A stretch of 64,000 nt of DNA, taken from a bacterium (GTDB taxonomy: Bacteria > Zixibacteria > MSB-5A5 > GN15 > FEB-12). The notes beneath the pieces are model-generated. The model was not told where the DNA came from, made no database searches, and saw nothing but the letters and a program-made list of their open reading frames with translations. The DNA is taken from NCBI GenBank assembly GCA_020444475.1, contig JAHLKV010000001.1:186001-250000 (forward strand), given 5' to 3'. This document shows positions 37,516 through 44,805 of the stretch, in pieces. Each line of letters opens with the position of its first letter. Positions within the stretch are counted from its first letter, which is position 1. A program made the translations under genes and the position numbers.

Positions 37516-38301
37516 CTACAGCAGTGAGCGGTGCAGACCGCCATCGACCGGGATCGACGCACCCGTGATGTAGGCCGCTTTGTCGCTGGCGAGGAAAGCA
37601 ACCAGGGCGCCGAGCTCTTCGGGGCGTCCCACTCTCGCAGCGGGGATCATGCGCGCGAACTCCTCGATCACATCCTCGCGGGTCTTCCCCATCTCGTTGG
37701 CACGCGTGGTGGCCAGCTTGACCAGCCGTTCGGTCGCGGTGTATCCCGGACAGACGCAGTTGGCAGTGATACGGTGGTGCGCATAGTTGTTAGAGATCGT
37801 CTTGCACATGGCGGTCACGCCGGCGCGGAAGGCGTTGGAGAGAATCAAATCGTCGACCGGTTGCAGGACACCGACCGAAGTAATGTAGATCAGTCTTCCC
37901 CACGCTCGCTCAACCATCCCCGGAAGGACCATGCGGGTCAGCGCCGAGGCCGACTCGAGCACCAGCCTTCCGGCCTCTTCCCACTTCCCGGCATCGTGAT
38001 CGAGGAACTGCCCGGGTGGTGGCCCACCGCCGTTGGAGACGAGGATATCTACGGTCTCGTTGGCGATGGCTTTCTGTATCGCCTTCAGCCCTTTACTCGT
38101 CGAGATATCGGCGGCGACTATGTTGGGGCGCACGCCGGTTTCATGCTCAAGCCGGTCGGCCGCTTCGGTCAGACGCTTTTCGTCCCGGGAGTTGATGACA
38201 ACCCGGGCGCCTTCGGCAGCGAGAGCCGCCGCGGAGGCGGCTCCCAGTCCCGATGATGCGCCGGTTACCAGTGCCGTTTTGCCGGTCAGCGCGAGGTCCA
38301 T
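37516..38301 (-). CDS. Short-chain dehydrogenase/reductase with atypical active site
   Basis: This 261-residue Rossmann-fold oxidoreductase has the NAD(P) motif TGASSGLG (residues 14-21), the NGGG block and a C-terminal GASIPVDGG. Serine 142 is in place, but the canonical YxxxK is replaced by S155-N-A-F-R159 (LSNAFRAG). This matches a known sub-group of SDRs with SNxxR in this position, whose mechanism is not clear to me. The start overlaps the stop of the M20 gene by one base (TGATG), and the EamA gene follows 15 nt after the stop, so the three form an operon. Substrate unknown. Confidence 0.88.
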   Translation of the reverse strand: MDLALTGKTALVTGASSGLGAASAAALAAEGARVVINSRDEKRLTEAADRLEHETGVRPNIVAADISTSKGLKAIQKAIANETVDILVSNGGGPPPGQFLDHDAGKWEEAGRLVLESASALTRMVLPGMVERAWGRLIYITSVGVLQPVDDLILSNAFRAGVTAMCKTISNNYAHHRITANCVCPGYTATERLVKLATTRANEMGKTREDVIEEFARMIPAARVGRPEELGALVAFLASDKAAYITGASIPVDGGLHRSLL

Positions 38302-39668
38302 CAGCCCTTCACCGAGGCCAATTCGAATGGCAGATACGTGGCGGTTCTACAGCCGCGTTCGAAATCGGTCACACGGAAACGTTCATTCGGTGAGTGGATG
38401 TTGTCATCGTTCTGACCGAATCCGATGAGCAGGGTGTCGAGACCGAGGACTTCCTTGAAGTCGACCACGATCGGGATCGAGCCGCCTTCTTTCATAAAGA
38501 CCGGCTTCTTGCCGAAACCTTTTTCGATAGCCCGGCCGGCAGCTTCCAGCCAGGGACCATCGGCCGGGACAACAACGCCCTTGGCGCCGCCGCCTTTGTC
38601 GACTTTGATCCGGACCGATTTCGGGGCCAGCTTCTTCAGGTGCTTCTCGAGCTTGTTGCAGATATCGTTCGGGTCCTGACCCGGCACGAGGCGCATGGTA
38701 ATCTTGCAGGAAGCAAATGACGGAATAATCGTCTTGGCGCCCTCACCCTGATAACCACCTTTGATGCCGTTGCAGTCGAGCGTCGGCCGATCCCACATCC
38801 GTTCGTACGTGCTGAAACCTTTCTCACCGTGCATGGCGGGGATGTTCAGCTCCTTCAAAAAGGCCTTCTCACGGTTGGGAAGCTTCTTGTACTGGCTCTT
38901 GAGCCACTTGCTGACGGGCTTCACACCGGAATAGAATCCGGGAATGGTGATGTGGCCGTTTTTGTCGTGAAGTTGACCGACCATCTGACAGAGGATATTG
39001 ATCGGGTTGGCGATCGCCCCGCCGAATGTCCCGGAGTGGACATCGCGAGTCGGACCATACACGAACAACTCCGCGACAGCGATACCGCGCAGGCCAAAGG
39101 TCACCGCCGGGAGATCCTTGGAGAACTGTGCCGTATCAGAGACGACGACGATATCGGCATCCAGTTTCTTCTTCTCTTTGCGAATGAAGGCCGGCAGGTT
39201 CACCGAATGACTTTCTTCTTCGCCCTCGATGAGCATCTTGACGTTGACCGGCAGTTTCCCCTCGGTCTTGAGAACCGCTTCGAGTCCCTTGATATGCGCG
39301 AAGGTCTGGCCTTTGTCGTCACAGGCGCCGCGGGCATAGATAGCGCCGCCACGGATCTCGGCCTTAAACGGATTCGACTTCCACAACTCCATCGGTTCCG
39401 GCGGCTGGACGTCGTAGTGGCCGTAGTACATAATGGTCGGCAGGTTCTTGCCGGCTTTGTATTCGGCGTATACCAGCGGGTGCCCTTTGGTTTTCACCAG
39501 TCTGGTCTTAAAGCCGATGCCCTTGAGGTGATCGGTGAGCCACTGGGCACAGGCGACGAGATCTTTCTTGTGTTCGGATTTGGCAGAAACCGATGGGAAT
39601 GAGAGAAAGGTGAACAACTCGCTGAGGCGTTTCTTCTCTGTTTTCTTGAGGTACTGAACGGGCGTCAT
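38301..39668 (-). CDS. M20 family metallopeptidase (dipeptidase type)
   Basis: This 455-residue zinc peptidase has the M20 ligands visible in order: His84 and Asp86 (YYGHYDVQPP), Asp117 (RGACDDKGQ), the catalytic Glu run IEGEEES, and His in NIHSPNE near the end. The lid domain (VHSGTFGGA, QMVGQLHDKNG) is typical of the CNDP/dipeptidase subgroup. It probably hydrolyses short peptides in the cytosol; no signal peptide. It is the first gene of an operon with the SDR and EamA genes. A GCGCTCTC/GAGAGCGC inverted repeat lies about 50 nt upstream (39719-39748). Confidence 0.92.
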   Translation of the reverse strand: MTPVQYLKKTEKKRLSELFTFLSFPSVSAKSEHKKDLVACAQWLTDHLKGIGFKTRLVKTKGHPLVYAEYKAGKNLPTIMYYGHYDVQPPEPMELWKSNPFKAEIRGGAIYARGACDDKGQTFAHIKGLEAVLKTEGKLPVNVKMLIEGEEESHSVNLPAFIRKEKKKLDADIVVVSDTAQFSKDLPAVTFGLRGIAVAELFVYGPTRDVHSGTFGGAIANPINILCQMVGQLHDKNGHITIPGFYSGVKPVSKWLKSQYKKLPNREKAFLKELNIPAMHGEKGFSTYERMWDRPTLDCNGIKGGYQGEGAKTIIPSFASCKITMRLVPGQDPNDICNKLEKHLKKLAPKSVRIKVDKGGGAKGVVVPADGPWLEAAGRAIEKGFGKKPVFMKEGGSIPIVVDFKEVLGLDTLLIGFGQNDDNIHSPNERFRVTDFERGCRTATYLPFELASVKG

Positions 39669-39764
39669 TCGAGGATCTCCTTATCGTAAACAACAGGTAA
39701 TCTGGCGGAATATAGAAAGCGCTCTCGCGCCTGTAAAGCGGAGAGCGCCTCAAATTCTCGATTG

Positions 39765-39794
39765 AAAAAAGAAAGGGGCTGGGAACAGCGCCCC
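39765..39794 (-). terminator. Terminator of the ABC/ferritin operon
   Basis: On the minus strand a 5-bp GGGGC/GCCCC stem with a 10-nt loop is followed by TTTCTTTTTT, starting 5 nt past the ferritin-like gene's stop. Confidence 0.7.
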
Positions 39795-39798
39795 GGTG

Positions 39799-40323
39799 TC
39801 ACTTCCTATTATTCGGTTCCTGGAAGAAACTGGCCGGATCCTTCACGAATTTCACGCATGATTCGAGCAGTCTGGCGTGACGTTCCTCTTCGCGAATCAG
39901 CCACAGGTAGAAGTCGCGGATCGCGGGCTTGGTTGCTTTTTCGGCCTGCTCGGCGTAGAATTCCTCGGCGCCGTTTTCGAACTGCAGGGCGGTTTGGTAG
40001 GCTTCGAGATCCGACGCATCGGCCGTGATGGAGCTCTTGAGCTTGTCCAGCCGTTTGTGCAGCGCCGAGAACCGATCGTCGGTAGCGGAATCGTCGGTCC
40101 GGGGAGCGACCGCATCGGGAGAGTCTACCAGAGACTTATAGAATTGCTCGATATGTTCGATATGCTTGTCTTCTTCGGCCGCCAGAAACTCGAATGTCTG
40201 CCGGGGGAGTTTCCCTTCGCAGCGTTGGGCCGCTTCCTGGAAGAACTTCCTGCCTTCGTGTTCCAACCGAAGGGCGATCTTCAGCGGCTCGAGTATATCC
40301 TGTTTGTCTGGTGCGTCGTTCAT
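39799..40323 (-). CDS. Ferritin-like/rubrerythrin-type diiron protein B
   Basis: This 174-residue protein has the same domain style as the 35416-35943 product. Its diiron motifs are LRLEHEGRKFFQEAAQ, LAAEEDKHIEHIEQF, ALQFENGAEEFYAEQAE and LIREEERHARLLE. A variable linker (PDAVAPRTDDSATDD) splits it into two helical hairpins. No rubredoxin domain. It lies 43 nt downstream of an ABC permease and is probably cotranscribed with the transporter. Confidence 0.85.
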   Translation of the reverse strand: MNDAPDKQDILEPLKIALRLEHEGRKFFQEAAQRCEGKLPRQTFEFLAAEEDKHIEHIEQFYKSLVDSPDAVAPRTDDSATDDRFSALHKRLDKLKSSITADASDLEAYQTALQFENGAEEFYAEQAEKATKPAIRDFYLWLIREEERHARLLESCVKFVKDPASFFQEPNNRK

Positions 40324-40365
40324 TGGCTATGAAACCCTTCGTTGATCCGGGCAGTTCCTGGCTGA

Positions 40366-41163
40366 TCAGTAATCCTTGCGTCGAAAGAACCAGAGTGACG
40401 CGGCGTACATGACGAGTGCGAACAGAAGCGTACTCCACAGCGGCATCCAGTCGGCGACCTCTTTTGAGCGCGCCAGCTGCGCGAACAGGTCGCTGACCTG
40501 GCTGGGTTTGGGCAGCACGTAGTAGAGGATGTCGAGAGTGGTGGTGAGGACCTTGCTGTTTACGATCTGCGCTAGTCCTTCGCGCAGCGGCAGCAGTGAC
40601 TGGGCTATCCAGACGAGAAATGCGGCAGTCACTGCGAAGGCGTACGATCCCGAAATCACTCCAATCAGCCCGGTAATTGAAAACCAGACCGCCAGGGCCA
40701 CCAGTGAGTCGACCAACATCCAGAGCACGCCGATCTTGAACAGATCGTAGGACAGCACCATGACTCCCAGGCACACCAGTCCGGCGACGACTGTCAGCCC
40801 TCCGTAGACGGCCCACATACCAACCAGTTTATTCAGGAGCAGGCCGGTGCGTGAGATCGGTTTGGACATATAGAACTCAGCCCGTCCCCTGCTCAACATC
40901 GACGGTATCAGTCCGGCCGTCCCCATCACCGCCAGAAATACGAGAATCGAGAGGAACTTGCCCAGTCCGTTGATCAGGTACGCGTCGACAAGATCGCCGA
41001 TACCCTTGGCCACTTCGGGGGGCGCTTCACCCGCCTTGAGCGTCTTGACGGTTGAGGCCGACAGCAGCACGATAAGGATGGTCAGTACGGTCACGGCCAC
41101 GAAGACCCAGAACAGCTTGCGGTCGATCATCTCGTTGCAGGTATCGCGAGTCAGGCCCTTCAT
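40366..41163 (-). CDS. ABC transporter permease (ABC-2 type)
   Basis: This 265-residue protein has six predicted membrane segments. The N-terminal segment (RKLFWVFVAVTVLTILIVLL) is followed by a periplasmic loop and a five-helix block, as in ABC-2/NosY-type permeases. The cytoplasmic motif FYMSKPISRTGLLLNKLVG is typical of this class. The start overlaps the stop of the ATP-binding gene (ATGA), so the two are coupled and form one exporter. Substrate unknown. Confidence 0.88.
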   Translation of the reverse strand: MKGLTRDTCNEMIDRKLFWVFVAVTVLTILIVLLSASTVKTLKAGEAPPEVAKGIGDLVDAYLINGLGKFLSILVFLAVMGTAGLIPSMLSRGRAEFYMSKPISRTGLLLNKLVGMWAVYGGLTVVAGLVCLGVMVLSYDLFKIGVLWMLVDSLVALAVWFSITGLIGVISGSYAFAVTAAFLVWIAQSLLPLREGLAQIVNSKVLTTTLDILYYVLPKPSQVSDLFAQLARSKEVADWMPLWSTLLFALVMYAASLWFFRRKDY

Positions 41164-42116
41164 GATGCCCCTCCTCCCGACTGCTGACCGCCCGGTGTCG
41201 CCTGATCCTTGATGAGTTCGATAAACGACTGTTCAAGAGACATCTTGACCGGCGTGACGGCGTAGATATTGATCCGCCGCTGACGAAGCATATCGATGAT
41301 GTGAGTGACACCTTCGCGACTCTTCAACTCCACCCGCATGCCGTTAGCGGTAACGGCAACCTGTTTGCCGATTTCCGGCGGGATATCGAGGAAACGGTCG
41401 CCGATCTCGGCTTCGAATTCGTACTCGAGCTGCCGGCTGGTAAGGTGCTTGACGGTGTCGACACGTCGCACCCGTCCTTTGGAGAGGATGGCGACCCGAT
41501 CGGCGACAGACTCGACTTCGGAGAGTAGATGCGAATTCAGCAGGACCGATTTCCCCTGCTCTTTTATGCGCTGCAGAACCTCGCGGATTTCAATTTTGCC
41601 GACCGGATCAACGCCGTCGGTTGGCTCGTCGAGACAGACGAGGTCGGGGTCGTTTATGAGTGCCTGGGCCAGTCCGATGCGCTGGGCCATACCTTTGGAG
41701 TACTTTCGGATCTTGGTGTGGGCCCACTTATCCATGCCGACCAAGGGCAGGAGTTCATCAGCTCTGGTCTTGATTTCCGCATTCGACATACCGCACATGC
41801 GTCCAGCCAGCTCCAGCAAGCCGATGCCGGTAAGATGGTTGGGGAACCGGTGGTTTTCCGGCAGATAGCCAACCTTCTCGCGAGAGCCGGCGTCGGCCGG
41901 CGACAGCCCCATCACCGTTACACCGCCTGAGGTAGCCCGGGTGATGCCGAGCAGGACTTTCATGAGCGTGGTTTTGCCGGCGCCGTTAGGTCCGAGCAGG
42001 CCGAAAATCTCGGCCTGGTCGATACTGAGGCTGACCTCGTTGAGGGCCGTGATATTCCCCCGCTTCATGCCGGTATGGTAGATTTTGACGACGTTTTCGA
42101 CACTGACTATATTCAT
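41160..42116 (-). CDS. ABC transporter ATP-binding protein
   Basis: A ~318-residue ATPase from ATG 42116 (NIVSVENVVKIYH). Walker A GPNGAGKTT, signature YSKGMAQRIG and Walker B LVCLDEPTDG are present, with the switch His in NSHLLSEVE. The C-terminal ~80 residues are an added regulatory domain of the type seen on CcmA/NatA-like exporters. The longer frame to 42326 adds 70 residues without homology. It works with the downstream permease and is followed by a ferritin-like gene. Confidence 0.92.
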   Translation of the reverse strand: MNIVSVENVVKIYHTGMKRGNITALNEVSLSIDQAEIFGLLGPNGAGKTTLMKVLLGITRATSGGVTVMGLSPADAGSREKVGYLPENHRFPNHLTGIGLLELAGRMCGMSNAEIKTRADELLPLVGMDKWAHTKIRKYSKGMAQRIGLAQALINDPDLVCLDEPTDGVDPVGKIEIREVLQRIKEQGKSVLLNSHLLSEVESVADRVAILSKGRVRRVDTVKHLTSRQLEYEFEAEIGDRFLDIPPEIGKQVAVTANGMRVELKSREGVTHIIDMLRQRRINIYAVTPVKMSLEQSFIELIKDQATPGGQQSGGGAS

Positions 42117-42281
42117 GTCGTTTCGTGTACCCCTGTAGTCTCCTTTTCGCGTCCCCAAATAGTGGCTATAATTAAGAACAGGCGGCAGGTGGAAACAAGC
42201 AAAAAGACCACCCTCTCCCTTGACTAAGGGATGTATTTGTAATAAGTTACAAAATTGTGGAACATAATCCTGACTATCGGT

Positions 42282-42287
42282 TATATT
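42282..42287 (+). promoter_or_regulatory. -10 element of DUF1573 gene 1, placed for a leaderless message
   Basis: TATATT ends exactly 7 nt before the ATG at 42295, so transcription would start at or next to the A of the start codon. No ribosome-binding site is present. No clear -35 match. Confidence 0.45.
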
Positions 42288-42294
42288 AGGTGTA

Positions 42295-43017
42295 ATGAAG
42301 TCACTCATCCTGTTTCTGTTTACCATAATCGTTGCTGTTCCGATCGTCGCGGCAGCCCCTATTCTCGAGGCCAGTGTCGACGAATATGATTTCGGGACGG
42401 TGATCGGGCGAACGACGCTGTATCACACGTTCTGGTTCAAGTCGACCGGGACAGACACGGTTCGAATCGACGATATCAAGATTGGCTGTGATTGCGCGAT
42501 GCTGCCTTTGACGACCAACAAGATCGCCCCCGGGGACAGCGTGGAGATGAAGTTTACGTGGACCACTCAGCGTTCCAACGGACTCGACCGTCGTTTCCCG
42601 CGAATCTTCACGAATATGGGCCCGGATCCGGTCCGTCTCAGGTACTACGCATCGTGTGTGACGGTGCCAGATTCGGCGCGGCCGATGTCGATAAAGCCGT
42701 ATCGATTTGAATTCGCGCAGATCGGCGCGATCAAGCGGGATTCGCTGACTTTTACGCTGACCAACCACTCCGATCTCGGTTATGCGGTCCATGTGGTAAG
42801 CCCGACGACAGATCGTCTTGAGGTCGTGTTTCCCGACAGCCTCCCGCCGAATTCTTCGGCAAGCGGTCGGATTCGGGTGGTCCCGGCGTACGGCGATCAG
42901 GAATTCGAGGAAACGTTGACCTTCCAGTTTGACAGTCGCGGAATCGATCCGTCGCGGATTTCGATCCCGGTTCGGAAACAGGACCTGGGGGGATCGGGCA
43001 AACGAAGTGAACGATAA
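42295..43017 (+). CDS. Exported DUF1573 protein 1 (CDC motif)
   Basis: This 240-residue protein has a signal peptide (KSLILFLFTIIVAVPIVAAA) and the DUF1573 hallmark: EYDFGTVIGRTTLYHTFWFKSTG, then IGCDCAML at residue ~65. The Ig-like fold continues through SMSIKPYRFEF to the C-terminus. DUF1573 proteins are exported in Bacteroidetes and relatives; their function is not established, and the cysteines may bind metal or do redox work. It is the first of three tandem paralogs, 64 nt ahead of the second, and may be leaderless. Confidence 0.88.
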   Translation: MKSLILFLFTIIVAVPIVAAAPILEASVDEYDFGTVIGRTTLYHTFWFKSTGTDTVRIDDIKIGCDCAMLPLTTNKIAPGDSVEMKFTWTTQRSNGLDRRFPRIFTNMGPDPVRLRYYASCVTVPDSARPMSIKPYRFEFAQIGAIKRDSLTFTLTNHSDLGYAVHVVSPTTDRLEVVFPDSLPPNSSASGRIRVVPAYGDQEFEETLTFQFDSRGIDPSRISIPVRKQDLGGSGKRSER

Positions 43018-43081
43018 GTTCGTAGTGACGATAGACAGAGAAACAGAAGTAACGCTCAAATAAATGGAGACGGCAGACCAC

Positions 43082-43834
43082 ATGCGACGAATACTTGCGC
43101 TGACTTCGGGGATATTCCTGATGCTCTTTGCAGTCGGATCGCTGACGGCGGCGCCGCGTCTCGAGATTCCGGATGAGACGTTCAATTTCGGGTTTGTCCC
43201 GCAGCACGCCTCCATCGCCCATGATTTCTGGCTTCATTCGACGGGCGATGAAGAACTTCGGATTCTCAAAGTGGTGCCTGGCTGAGGATGCACCAAGGCA
43301 CCTCTTGAAAAAGACGTGCTTGCTGTCGGTGACAGCACTCGACTTGAGATCATCTTCGATACCAAACAGTATCGCAGCCGTATGGAGAAACGACCGCGGA
43401 TTCAGACCAACGAAGGCCCGCCGGACAAGACGGTTCGGATTATCGCGACGATAGTCGATCGGCCCGATTCGACTTACCCGGTGATAATCAAGCCGTACAA
43501 GCTCGATTTGTCACAGTTCGGCGACGACGTTCGTGACCAGGTGAAGTTTACGATCAGCAACGTATCCGAGGAGGACCTCGCGGTCACGTTGCAGTCGTCC
43601 AAGAAGGATTACTTCACGGTTGATTTGCCCAAGGTCGTCAAGGCCGGCCAGACTGCTGAAGGCACGCTGACATTGACGGACATGGGGACGAAGATTTCGT
43701 TCGCGAAGTCGTTCACGTTTCAGCTGTCCGATATGACCGGATCGCGTTTCACCGTGCCGGTGAAGCGTACGATGCGCACTCCGGGTGTGCAGGCGACACC
43801 AGCGAAAGGTTACGGCGATCAGGGCAAGCACTGA
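43082..43834 (+). CDS. Exported DUF1573 protein 2, candidate selenoprotein (in-frame UGA at 43283)
   Basis: 250 codons, interrupted once by TGA at 43283-43285 and otherwise open. The signal peptide is RRILALTSGIFLMLFAVGSL. The family pattern runs through the TGA without shift: FNFGFVPQHASIAHDFWLHS, LRILKVVPG-[UGA]-GCTKAPLEKD, and then YPVIIKPYKLDLSQFG to the C-terminus. The downstream neighbour has PGCGCTKAPLEKD at this point, so UGA stands exactly for the first cysteine of the CGC motif (residue 68). A SECIS-like hairpin follows at 43296-43321. Reading: selenocysteine insertion. A nonsense mutation or a sequence error are the alternatives. UGA is used as a normal stop elsewhere here. Start 43082 is preferred over 43064 because the leader begins there. 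Confidence 0.75.
43296..43321 (+). promoter_or_regulatory. Candidate bacterial SECIS element
   Basis: The hairpin pairs AGGCAC (43296-43301) with GTGCTT (43316-43321), with one C-C mismatch, then TCTT (43303-43306) with AAGA (43311-43314). The apical loop is GAAA (43307-43310). The loop starts with G and lies 21 nt after the in-frame UGA. Both features agree with the known bacterial SECIS pattern (small loop, G in the first two loop positions, ~16-37 nt from UGA). The neighbouring Cys paralog encodes the same amino acids here with other codons and lacks the upper stem. Confidence 0.65.
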
Positions 43835-43857
43835 TCGACCTTCCCGATGACCCGCAC

Positions 43858-43894
43858 GGGCCGCCTGCGCATGAAGCAGGCGGCCCTTTTCTTT
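43858..43894 (+). terminator. Strong terminator between DUF1573 genes 2 and 3
   Basis: A perfect 11-bp stem (GGGCCGCCTGC / GCAGGCGGCCC) with a 7-nt loop is followed by TTTTCTTT. Gene 3 therefore probably has its own promoter. Confidence 0.9.
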
Positions 43895-43973
43895 GGCCGG
43901 ATCAGGCCGCCTCAAAGAAGAAAACAGACACCTGTAATCTGCAAGCTCAGGTAAACGAGAAGGAGCAGTATCC

Positions 43974-44726
43974 ATGTTTTCACGAACCACCTTTGTGGCG
44001 GCAGCGGCTCTCTGTCTGATGATCGCAGCGACCGACTTGTCGGCGGCACCGAAACTGTCAGTTGCAGAAGACCTCTTTAACTTCGGCTACGCGCCCCAGA
44101 ATGCCAAAATCGGGCACGATTTCTGGTTGCATTCGGTCGGCGATGACACGCTGAAGATCCTCAAAGTCATCCCCGGTTGCGGTTGCACCAAGGCGCCGTT
44201 GGAGAAAGACGCCATCGCGGCCGGAGACAGCACGCGGATGGAGATTCTTTTCAATACGGGACATTATCGGAATCGCGTGGAGAAACATCCGCGGGTGCAG
44301 ACGAACGAAGGTGAAGGTAATCGCGTCCTCACGATCATTGCGACCGTGGTGGACCGGCCGGACTCGACCTATCCGGTGATTATTTCGCCGTACAAGATTG
44401 ATCTGTCACAGTTCGGTGAAAAACGGGTGGACAAAGCGACCATTTCAGTCACCAACGTGTCTGAGGACGATCTGGATTTGACGATGGTGTGGGTGAAATC
44501 TGATTACTTCACGGTCAAGTTGCCGGGGAGCATCGGGCCCGGCGAAACCGCCCAGGGGACAATCGCGTTGACCGAAAGGGGCAAGACGATTTCGTTCGAG
44601 AATTCCTTTACGCTGCAGTTGTCGGATATGGCGGGGAGCAGGTTTACGGTTCCGGTGAAGCGGTCGATGCGGGAGGCGGCGGTGAAAGTGGCTCCGGCCA
44701 AGGGGTATGCGGGCGGCGACAAGTAA
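43974..44726 (+). CDS. Exported DUF1573 protein 3 (CGC motif)
   Basis: This 250-residue protein is a close paralog of the candidate selenoprotein, and the two are the same length. The signal peptide is FSRTTFVAAAALCLMIAATD. It shares FNFGYAPQNAKIGHDFWLHS, LKILKVIPGCGCTKAP, PDSTYPVIISPYKIDLSQFG and the C-terminal SRFTVPVKRSMRE with the neighbour. Both cysteines of the CGC motif are present (residues 69 and 71). GAAGGAG precedes the ATG. It serves as the Cys counterpart for comparison. Confidence 0.9.
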   Translation: MFSRTTFVAAAALCLMIAATDLSAAPKLSVAEDLFNFGYAPQNAKIGHDFWLHSVGDDTLKILKVIPGCGCTKAPLEKDAIAAGDSTRMEILFNTGHYRNRVEKHPRVQTNEGEGNRVLTIIATVVDRPDSTYPVIISPYKIDLSQFGEKRVDKATISVTNVSEDDLDLTMVWVKSDYFTVKLPGSIGPGETAQGTIALTERGKTISFENSFTLQLSDMAGSRFTVPVKRSMREAAVKVAPAKGYAGGDK

Positions 44727-44751
44727 GCCTCCCCCCTTCTACGGTTACAAG

Positions 44752-44789
44752 AACGGGTCACCCGACTTTTCGGATGACCCGTTTGTTAT
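44752..44789. terminator. Bidirectional hairpin between DUF1573 gene 3 and the GWxTD operon
   Basis: A 9-bp stem (AACGGGTCA / TGACCCGTT) with inner pairing CCGA/TCGG lies between convergent genes. T-tracts are short, so efficiency is uncertain. Confidence 0.6.
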
Positions 44790-44805
44790 CACATGGACGC
44801 CCGGA

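Noticed and set aside
43321-43337. Second hairpin (TGCTGTC-GGT-GACAGCA) as the SECIS element
   Set aside because: The GGU loop is suggestive, but it begins 43 nt after the UGA, outside the usual range. The 43296-43321 hairpin is better placed.
43082-43834. Pseudogene or frameshifted DUF1573 gene
   Set aside because: Only one in-frame TGA is present, at a Cys codon position. There is no frameshift and conservation is full on both sides, so recoding fits better; an error in the base still has to be excluded.
43082-43834. Alternative genetic code in which UGA is always sense
   Set aside because: UGA is the real stop of many genes here, for example 1913-1915, 4475-4477, 16889-16891 and 20181-20183.
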